Shown here: positions 56,344 to 60,000 of the stretch, piece after piece
Position numbering within the stretch: the stretch's first letter is position 1
How the letters are laid out: every line of letters begins with the position of its first letter
Source of the DNA: Adiantum capillus-veneris
Taxonomy: Eukaryota > Streptophyta > Polypodiopsida > Polypodiales > Pteridaceae
Length of the DNA stretch: 60,000 bases
Reading direction: 5' to 3'
NCBI GenBank assembly: GCA_014529385.2
Contig: CM043947.1
Coordinates: 96,880,036-96,940,035 of the forward strand
Program-made: the position numbers and the translations under genes
The notes under the pieces: model-generated
Databases searched by the model: none
What the model saw: only the letters and a program-made list of their open reading frames with translations
What the model was told of the DNA's origin: nothing

Positions 56344-57671
56344 TTAACACAAGGTTGGTAATGGGACACTTTTATGTCCTGTTAAGTGACCATTTTCCTT
56401 AAATTATGTCAAGAGTTTCAAAATGGATTTTGAGGTGCTATCTGTCTAGAAAGTTGTCTCATGAGCTGAAAAAAACTCAACATTTTTTTGGAATATCAAT
56501 TCCATCTTTAACCTTGTCCTTGCACAACATTTCACAACCTAAACTGTGTGAAAAAACGGGTCCTGTTTTTGGCTTTTTTCAACTTTTTGCAACTATACCA
56601 CTCTAGAATTCATGTTTGTGAGGTCTATAATGCTAGAGAACTATCTTTAGTAGTCCTCAACATGTTCTGATGCTTCTAGGGAGAAATAAACGTTAAAGTT
56701 GTAGGTTATGACCAAATTACAAAAATTGTCAAATCCTGTTTTTTAGCCAATTTTAGCTCTTCTATGATTTTTTTTGTGGCTTTCATGATATCCAAATGCA
56801 GTTTTTATTTTCTATGTCGCATATTGTAACATAAAGCTAATATTCCTTGAGTTTTGGGGCACCTAATACCCTATTTTGCATGGTAGACAACGATGGTTGA
56901 TTTTTTCGATTATAGAAGAAAACGAAACATTCTAGTATATCAAGTATAGCTTTTTCAATATTGTTAGTTTCTTGTGACAACTACATGCATTTTGTAGGTA
57001 GTAACCATATCTAGTCATAAGGATCAAATTTGGCTAGATATTGAATAGTTTCTATGGGATTCTACAACTCATAATGTTGAACCCAGTTTTTTCATGTTTG
57101 CTGTATTTAGCACTTCATCTTTGTCCCCAAGATTCCCCTTGGTAAGAGATGTATTATTCTTTTGACATACTCCATGGCTCCTTATGAACCTAAAGGACAA
57201 TAGGGAACTAAGAAAACATGCATATATTATTTGTGTTGAGCGTGGCTATAGAAACTTTGATGATAGGTTTGCAGAATGGTAAAAATTCAACTTTTTTGTA
57301 CTATTTCTTTTGGCAAAACAAAAAATAGTGAGTGAGAAGAAATCATATGTTCTGATCACCAACCCATTGAAGTTAACTAGGGAATTGATCTCAAGTCCTA
57401 CAAAAATCCCTAATCTTAGTTTTATGCAACAAAACGTAAGAAATGACTGTTTTGATGAAAATGTACTGGTCCATCAACTTTGGAGGCTTGATGTGACCAA
57501 AAGATGAGAAATTTTACAAGTTTCTTATTTTTTCCATGTGTAGTAGGCTTTGAACTATAACCTCATGAAAGGATTTTACAAAATGACTAGATCCACTATG
57601 GTTTTGGAGGTTTTTTTCAAAACTCTCAAAGGACACTTTTATGTCCTGTTAGGTTACCAACCTAGTGTTAA
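56344..57671. mobile_element. 1,320-bp TTAA-flanked MITE in Gypsy-C
   Basis: Element 56348-57667 with ends CACAAGGTTGGTAA and (reverse complement of the right end) CACTAGGTTGGTAA, flanked by TTAA on both sides (56344-56347, 57668-57671). Just inside each end is the near-palindrome GGACACTTTTATGTCC followed by TGTTA. No transposase. Removing the element plus one TTAA joins the Gypsy-C frame as ..VSSMLSEYLTKGEKESY... TTAA duplications are typical of piggyBac-type transposition; the CACTA-like first bases leave the class open. Confidence 0.85.
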
Positions 57672-58360
57672 CATGCTTGAAACCTCCTCTATGCTTAAAC
57701 CATGAGCTTGAGGATGCATACCTTTTTTTAAGGAGGGGAGTCATCTATGGTGACTCCGAACAAGTCTATGTCTATCTTCAGCATGTCATGCTCACTCTCC
57801 TCTTCCTCTGTGCTAGTGTAGCCTTCATCATAGGCCATCTCTATCTTGTACTCGTAGCTCCTTGTGTTGCCCTCATATTTAACTGCCATAGGACAAGAAC
57901 TGCTCTCCTTGGTCTTCAAATCAAGCACCATCTGTCTTCCCTTCTCTTTGTCAGGCATGGTGAACACTTTGCTCTCCCAATCCTGCTTAACACCTTTTAC
58001 CAAAAGCCATGGACCACCCAAAATGATCGGATAAGCCTTATCTCCTGCCTTCATCACAAAAAAGTCTATCAGGCACTCTATACCCATCACCTCGACCTTC
58101 ACATCTTGAGCCACACCTAGACACCTAGATTTAGTATGGTTGGCCATCCTCATGTGTACATTTGACTTGGCTACTGCCTTGACTCCTGTCTCTTCATTGC
58201 TACTTCTGTCACGACACAAACCTATGCTCCACTGTCTATGTAGGCATGTACTTGCATCCTCTTTTCTATAATTGCATCCACCACCAGTGGAAGGACATCA
58301 GTGGGGTTACCTACCCTCAAATCCATATTCTGCACCGCTTGCACATTCCCTTAGCTCTCG
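57672..58360 (-). pseudogene. Gypsy-C protease
   Basis: NPTDVLPLVVDAIIEKRMQV then HAYIDSGA has the intact D-S-G of an aspartic protease. A stop and frame change follow, then CLGVAQDVKVEVMGIECLID, PIILGGPWLLVKGVKQDWES and KGRQMVLDLKTKE. The acidic C-terminus (STEEEESEHDML) leads to the RT region across the MITE. Confidence 0.82.
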
Positions 58361-59640
58361 ATAGCTTGGTGCTAACACTTGTGGACCACTGCCTCCTCAA
58401 TTTTGGATTTAAAGCTAACAACTGACCTATGTAATGTTTGCTTTCTGATTTTGAACATCACTTACCAGGTTGTACTTGGGATAGCCATGTCCTAATTGGA
58501 AATTTGCTTGCTTGATTTTGTGGCGTCTCATTCTTTTTCTAGGCTCACTTTGCTCTCTACCTTCATACACCTTCTCTTTGCCTTTGTGAGATTTGGTTTC
58601 CCGCTCTGTTTCTGTCTCCTTCTCAACCCTTTCCCTCTTGTTAGACAAAACCTCGATATTTTGCTTATCCCACCGATAATATTCACTCTTGGGACCTCGC
58701 CTCCATTTGGCGGAGCGGGTTGCACAAGATTCTCCACTGCTTGATCTCTTGGACCATTGAACTGTCCTTGACACCTCGACCTCTACCAAACAGCGGGTAA
58801 ATGCCTCCTCTCTTTCTTTGTGGCTGAGGAAAATCGGGTGCATAGTCCCTCTCTTCTCCACAATTGTAGCACCTACCTAGTAGCGGCCTTTCCGTGCCCC
58901 TTGATCCTCTTGGTTGTCCTTTCTCCATCACGTTGAGCCCCTGCATTTTCTTGGACAAATCCTGCACTGTGCTTATCCAATTTTGTGGCTCAACAGCTAC
59001 ACCCCTGTTTCCATGATTTTCTTCATGCTTGCATAGCCTCCATCGGACTCGGTGGTTGAAGGGGGGACCATCATCTTGTAGCCCAACACACTCTTCTCTA
59101 TCTTCTTCTTTATCTTTTTGCTCTTCAATCGTGCAATTGCTATAGCACCATTGTAATTTTTTGGACTCTCAAAATCGACTTTCTCTCTCACCTTAGGGTG
59201 CAAACACGCCATGAATTTGTCCAACTTAAAGTAGTCTTCATTAGCCAATTTTATGGCTATCGCTAATTCTGCCAGCACTCTTCAAAATGACCCAAAAATA
59301 GATTGAACTCTTCACTTACATCTTGTTTAAGAGCCTTCAGCTTCGCATCCATCTCGATTGGCGACGCCTCCTTGCAAAAGTCGTGAAGAAGCCACGCTTG
59401 TCTCGTCTCGGCTTCCAAAGCTTCATACCATACTTTAGCTTTTCCACACATTACCAAAGGAAATGTTTCCATCTTGCTATCTTTGTTCGGCATGCGCAAC
59501 AATAGCATATACAACTCAAAATCCAACATCCATTCATCAGGGCCCTCCTCGCCTGTGAAAATCGGTCCATAGCTCCTAGCTGTCATGACCTCCAACGTGA
59601 AAAAAATCTTCTTTTCGATCAACTGGGAGCAATCAGTGTG
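58361..59640 (-). pseudogene. Gypsy-C gag
   Basis: Gag core: FTGEEGPDEWMLDFELYMLL, MCGKAKVWYEALEAETRQAW, FCKEASPIEMDAKLKALKQD, then (new frame) LANEDYFKLDKFMACLHPKV, NYNGAIAIARLKSKKIKKKI. The zinc knuckle CYNCGEERDYAPDFPQ keeps the first two Cys but has Asp for the His position and Phe for the last Cys, so it cannot fold a normal CCHC finger. The rest is a basic, Arg/Lys/Glu-rich tail. Frame breaks at about 59270 and 58990. Confidence 0.83.
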
Positions 59641-59642
59641 AT

Positions 59643-59658
59643 CTTCAGTTGGGCACCA
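59643..59658 (-). other. Gypsy-C primer binding site candidate
   Basis: Minus-strand TGGTGCCCAACTGAAG, five bases beyond the LTR end. It starts with the required TGG but does not match initiator tRNA-Met; the primer tRNA is not identified. Confidence 0.55.
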
Positions 59659-59663
59659 GAAGA

Positions 59664-59745
59664 TGGAGAGGGGGAATGGGGGAACACACCCGGAACAAAC
59701 ACAAGGACCTCTCTATAGATCAGGGCATCCACAACACCCCTATCA
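59664..59745 (-). repeat. Gypsy-C 5' LTR, truncated
   Basis: 80 bp matching the end of the 3' LTR, cut at about 59745 where plus-strand gag coding begins. Confidence 0.83.
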
Positions 59746-60000
59746 ATAAAGACGGTTGTGGAAACAAATCTATCTCTTAAAGGCAAGGCCTATAAGTGGT
59801 GGATGACATTTCCAGTAGATGCTCGTCCTCCGTCTTGGGCTACGTTTCAAGCTTCTTTCTCCGAAGAGTTTTTGGACTCCAATAAGGAAGATAAGAATTG
59901 GTTATCATGGGATGCATGCCGCATGTCTGGCATCTCTCTCACACAGTACCTTTCAAAGTATCGGGAAATCATATTAAAACTAGAAGGTCTAGATGAATTC
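59746..60000 (+). pseudogene. Gypsy-D gag fragment, runs off the window
   Basis: An open plus-strand frame without a start codon: TVVETNLSLKGKAYKWWMTF, PPSWATFQASFSEEFLDSNK, CRMSGISLTQYLSKYREIIL. This is the gag core (retrotrans_gag) of a Ty3/gypsy element different from Gypsy-C and opposite in orientation. It starts abruptly at the broken Gypsy-C LTR. Confidence 0.82.

Larger units (their letters stand above)
52033..59745 (-). mobile_element. Gypsy-C: Tat-like Ty3/gypsy element, internally deleted
   Basis: Minus-strand element with gag (59.6-58.4 kb), protease, RT, aRNase H remnant, integrase, 3' LTR (52033-54422) and a truncated 5' LTR (59664-59745). Numerous stops. Most of both RNase H domains and the integrase N-terminal half are deleted, and a 1,320-bp MITE splits the protease-RT region. 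Confidence 0.9.

Overview
This is a stretch of plant nuclear DNA made almost entirely of transposable elements. Evidence for a plant: CACTA transposons carrying TNP2 (DUF4218/DUF4216) plus a second Transposase_24-type gene, a Ty3/gypsy element with two RNase H domains (Tat-like), copia elements primed from initiator tRNA-Met, a plant-type tRNA-Arg(ACG) sequence, GT-AG introns of about 80 nt, and very long GA/CT, CA and TA tracts. The species cannot be told from the sequence; a large, repeat-rich land-plant genome is an inference. No intact host protein gene is evident. The only host-gene candidates are one unrecognised exon-like ORF (30.8-31.2 kb) and the tRNA-like sequence (30.70-30.77 kb).

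Layout. 0-2.1 kb: internally deleted gypsy fragment (Gypsy-0, minus), fused in frame to a CACTA TNP2 fragment (2.07-2.5 kb). 2.9-3.8 kb: tandem repeats. 3.8-7.7 kb: 5'-truncated Gypsy-A (minus) with its 3' LTR, RT remnant, two RNase H domains and integrase. 7.7-9.0 kb: tandem arrays. 9.7-10.5 kb: decayed copia RT/RNase H (plus). 10.8-17.7 kb: microsatellites, two copies of a copia-type LTR (L2), dispersed repeat R1 and a LINE zf-RVT fragment. 18.195-25.827 kb: end-to-end CACTA element (CACTA-A) with CACTACAAC inverted termini and a CCA target duplication; a solo copia LTR sits inside its TNP2 gene. 25.8-29.3 kb: no recognisable gene. 29.3-30.7 kb: truncated copia (Copia-2, minus). 31.7-34.3 kb: tandem repeats and CT/GT tracts.

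34.736-49.655 kb is one nested locus: Gypsy-B (plus) inserted into a copy of R1. Gypsy-B was then hit by a nearly complete copia (Copia-1, minus, 38.253-43.844 kb, duplication CAAAC) at the gag-protease boundary. CACTA-B (minus, from 44.838 kb) entered its RT, and a 750-bp hAT-like MITE with an 8-bp duplication entered its 3' LTR. A deletion joined broken CACTA-B to the 3' LTR near 48.497 kb, removing the rest of pol. 52.0-59.7 kb is Gypsy-C (minus) with a 2.4-kb LTR, a deleted RNase H-integrase region and a 1,320-bp TTAA-flanked MITE between protease and RT. Its 5' LTR is cut at about 59.745 kb, where a gag of the opposite orientation (Gypsy-D) begins and runs off the window.

No cellular pathway is encoded. 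The interest lies in the nesting order, which can be read because several insertions keep target duplications and removing them in silico rejoins reading frames, and in several non-autonomous or repeat structures (TTAA MITE, hAT-like MITE, inverted-arm tandem array, R1 with a CACTA-like edge) that may not have been described.
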